Assembly (NCBI GenBank): GCA_002730975.1
Contig: PCBO01000021.1
Location: forward strand, 9,506-55,402
Length of the DNA stretch: 45,897 nucleotides
Direction: 5' to 3'
DNA from: Opitutia bacterium
GTDB taxonomy: Bacteria; Verrucomicrobiota; Verrucomicrobiia; Opitutales; Seribacteraceae
Every line of letters starts with the position of its first letter. The first letter of the stretch is position 1. The notes under the pieces were generated by a model. That model did no database searches. It had not been told where the DNA came from and saw only the letters and a list, made by a program, of their open reading frames with translations. Below, piece by piece: positions 44,901 through 45,897 of this stretch. The translations under genes and the position numbers were made by a program.

Positions 44901-45897
44901 TTCCCCAGGTGTAATGGAGACATCCACATAAGAAGTAGCTTCGCCATTCGGCTTGTCATCAGATGAACTGGTGAAAATACTTGTGAGCGAGGACTCGGTG
45001 GAAGCTTTTCGCTTGATGTCGAAGGCTGTCGCGCCGCGGTACTCCCATGAAATCTTTATTGCATTCCCGAGATTTAGATCCCGGTCCGGGTTGCGTACGT
45101 TGAATGAAATCGGTTCCGGGCGTAGGGCTGAGAGTTGACCGGGAAGATCAATCTGCAGGGCATACTGACCTGTCTCTTGAAGGTTAAATGAGAAAATGCC
45201 TTTCTCATCGGTTTCTCCAAAAGCCTCATTGAAGTTAATGGGTTCTTGGGAACCTGCGACATCGTCGAAGTCAAAGTCGGGTTCTCCATCGCCGTCATCG
45301 TCTTGATACGCCCATATGTGAGCGTGGGCAAGAGGAGCATTGCGAGTCTTGCCCGTCGCCTGATCTTTGCGGGGGAAGAGAATTTTTCCAGAAACGTTTG
45401 AGGATTGTAGAACGAGAGCGAGGCCGCTTGCATTTGCTTCCATTACATTGATATCTTTGGCATGCGATTCCCTGAAACCACGGAAGGCTTCGGAATCGAA
45501 GGGAGGTTCTGCAAAGACTATCCAGTCGTCACGAGCAGGAAGATTCTTCAATTCGAAACTACCGTCGGCTCGGGTATTCACATGATCGAGCCACAGCAAA
45601 TAGTCCTTCGTGTGGGCAATGATCCTCGCCTTCGGCACAGCCGTTCCGTCTTTGGTCTTTACCGTGCCGCTGATCGAAGCAACGACAGGAAATGGTCCTG
45701 CATCGGGACCGTCTTCATCGTCGAGCTCCATCCACGCGAATCCGAACCTTTCGGCTTCGGTTTTCTCAAAAGCCTTGAGGGTGGCTTTTGCAAGAGTGGT
45801 GGTGTTGCCATCGGCTAAAGTAACGGGTGCACCCTTTTCCCATTCGGTGCTAAGCCATGCCTCGGTGCCCGACTCGTTTAGTATTCGAAAAGCGGGT
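41955..45897 (-). CDS. Giant secreted repeat protein with nine carboxypeptidase-regulatory-like units and aromatic C-terminal module, partial (5' end outside window)
   Basis: The frame is open from 41955 to the right edge without a stop (about 1314 codons visible); an ATG at 45731 is internal. Nine carboxypeptidase-regulatory-like (CarboxypepD_reg/SpaA-like) repeats are seen, each with I-G-V, DNGSFEL and PG-WEV marks, with a fibronectin-III-like unit between the second and third. A ZU5/GAIN-like segment follows (DGTEVTIPGGAANV, KKDVILKIPVNK, TTDHFTNIATVS), then a C-terminal module (WLGNF, GWVYHETHGWLYS, GWFWTGS, GWLYF) like the end of the serine protease. It is probably a large extracellular adhesin or matrix protein. 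The start is unknown. Confidence 0.85.
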   Translation of the reverse strand, partial: PAFRILNESGTEAWLSTEWEKGAPVTLADGNTTTLAKATLKAFEKTEAERFGFAWMELDDEDGPDAGPFPVVASISGTVKTKDGTAVPKARIIAHTKDYLLWLDHVNTRADGSFELKNLPARDDWIVFAEPPFDSEAFRGFRESHAKDINVMEANASGLALVLQSSNVSGKILFPRKDQATGKTRNAPLAHAHIWAYQDDDGDGEPDFDFDDVAGSQEPINFNEAFGETDEKGIFSFNLQETGQYALQIDLPGQLSALRPEPISFNVRNPDRDLNLGNAIKISWEYRGATAFDIKRKASTESSLTSIFTSSSDDKPNGEATSYVDVSITPGETYEYQVSATTKTGNTDPLPSTDVKVSKPFIFLAPPKKTITGYVFDDSNNTVSGAEVLAWREEGEGWSSSISAGDGSFELVAGPGKWEVTVYRPHDVKDYWIYDQEPKRVGFKKDSAKESKRVNFTVRKAAGGKVTGRIAVPAGKTWADIYEYVSVDAFDHEGQGNWTDLDLDSNGSFEIPLQPGNYEVSLWVAPELKGFGSSEVKFVRVGKTSVSLKDFSLESRNSKIEGLVKTDTGKALPNVEVWAWSEKGGWVSDVTNVNGTYALTVSPGQWEVGFELLPAEDGSAPPYLPAPPKRVKLRNDQTSSINFTAKEAGASVKGVVYAAGKAATDIDVWAYARNANTGEEFDQILAEVPVDSRGKFDFPGVPGEYLVGLWMPPGSGYVNPAEKYLQLDFNGTFRDSNGTTLTEIAFNLEANDAVVSGTLKLNGAGVTGLSGEVHAAKGDGGGWQTTPIEDNGTFSMTLSPGRWTLGYFIESDEQNRNLPQHPPEPIEVIALKGETVSKDFSLRSASASISGSILDEHNASITSGTVFVWAHRERTGTLDEFWKEVETDDNGTFSIPVLPGGEYEIGTFLPDDLRKGGYLESKVKTVDLSTNITGLSLPLGKLVENNFVKGTIRDDSNTSLGGAYVYAWSDDGRVIEGESDENGSYELKVPKGTVWHVGADYGETDDNGSETIYLTENELDVDLRDADSQSDLNLTLTKPDIKVPEGTNGTFDPTKDFVTKLPDGTEVTIPGGAANVPSTETSVRAVVTPTIKGLTKTAKDQPTSYAYSIELFDSSGKKVEGNFKKDVILKIPVNKNATLAKGLDPDNMEAKFYSTTKNSWDSLKSSTYDSSASVIYATTDHFTNIATVSNASVSALANGLAKIDTSGASGDWYNLPWLGNFYDALEGWVYHETHGWLYSADAGSGNFWFYDAELGWFWTGSTYYDESSTSQAEYLYSSTHAGWLYFTSSNGKRKFFRYSDTKWINADGSDFTE

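Overview
The window reads as a chromosomal segment of a free-living, probably marine or aquatic member of the Verrucomicrobiota, with an Opitutae-like lineage the best guess. The evidence is gene content, not a marker gene: BatA/VWA/DUF58/MoxR membrane operon, secreted DUF1080, YdjY, blue-copper and sorbosone-dehydrogenase-like proteins, alpha/alpha-toroid (prenyltransferase-repeat) proteins, and an aromatic C-terminal module shared by two secreted proteins. Most start codons have no clear Shine-Dalgarno sequence, as is common in this part of the tree. I saw no rRNA, tRNA, CRISPR array, insertion sequence, integrase or phage gene. The density is that of an ordinary chromosome, with one decayed patch.

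Layout. (1) 1-7565, minus strand: a compact MoxR ATPase - DUF58 - BatA-like - VWA protein - DUF4175-like operon with ATGA start/stop overlaps; the last gene leaves the window. (2) 7566-8660: a gene graveyard holding two remnants, a DUF1737-like small gene (plus strand, in-frame TGA) and a BlaI/MecI-type repressor (minus strand, TGA plus frameshift plus truncation), and a strong plus-strand terminator. (3) 8661-12735, minus: a four-gene sugar-acid operon (2-hydroxyacid dehydrogenase, Ldh-family oxidoreductase, PfkB/KDG-type kinase, fructuronate-reductase-like SDR). (4) 12871-13209, plus: a small secreted protein. (5) 13264-20059, minus: a heavy-metal efflux island (TolC-like channel, adaptor, CzcA/CusA-type RND pump) bracketed by two His/Cys-rich small exported proteins. 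(6) 20139-26768, minus: a blue-copper operon of azurin, an aberrant NRAMP-like transporter with an RGG-like tail, DUF1080, an azurin fused to split LamG plus CBM6-like modules, and a sorbosone-dehydrogenase-like protein. (7) 26887-31217: two divergently transcribed toroid-repeat proteins, with YdjY and a small exported protein. (8) 31328-36601, plus: housekeeping genes ftsY, aroB, an unknown, lpxA, an A-type Fe-S carrier, infC and crcB. (9) 36659-45897: an exported Ser/Pro-rich protein overlapping a trypsin-like protease, an orphan ABC-2 permease, a GT4 glycosyltransferase, an SDR, and a giant multi-repeat secreted protein that runs off the right edge.

How the genes work together. The efflux island should export a divalent or monovalent soft metal across both membranes, with His-rich proteins as periplasmic metal buffers. 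The blue-copper operon looks like an exported electron-transfer and carbohydrate-binding set: a free azurin could pass electrons to or from the tethered azurin domain, and the sugar-acting partners (sorbosone-dehydrogenase-like and DUF1080) suggest carbohydrate or cell-surface oxidation. That operon is the best candidate here for an undescribed system. The sugar-acid operon would reduce hexuronate-type keto acids and phosphorylate 2-keto-3-deoxygluconate. The shared C-terminal module on the protease and the giant repeat protein suggests a lineage-specific sorting or surface-attachment signal.
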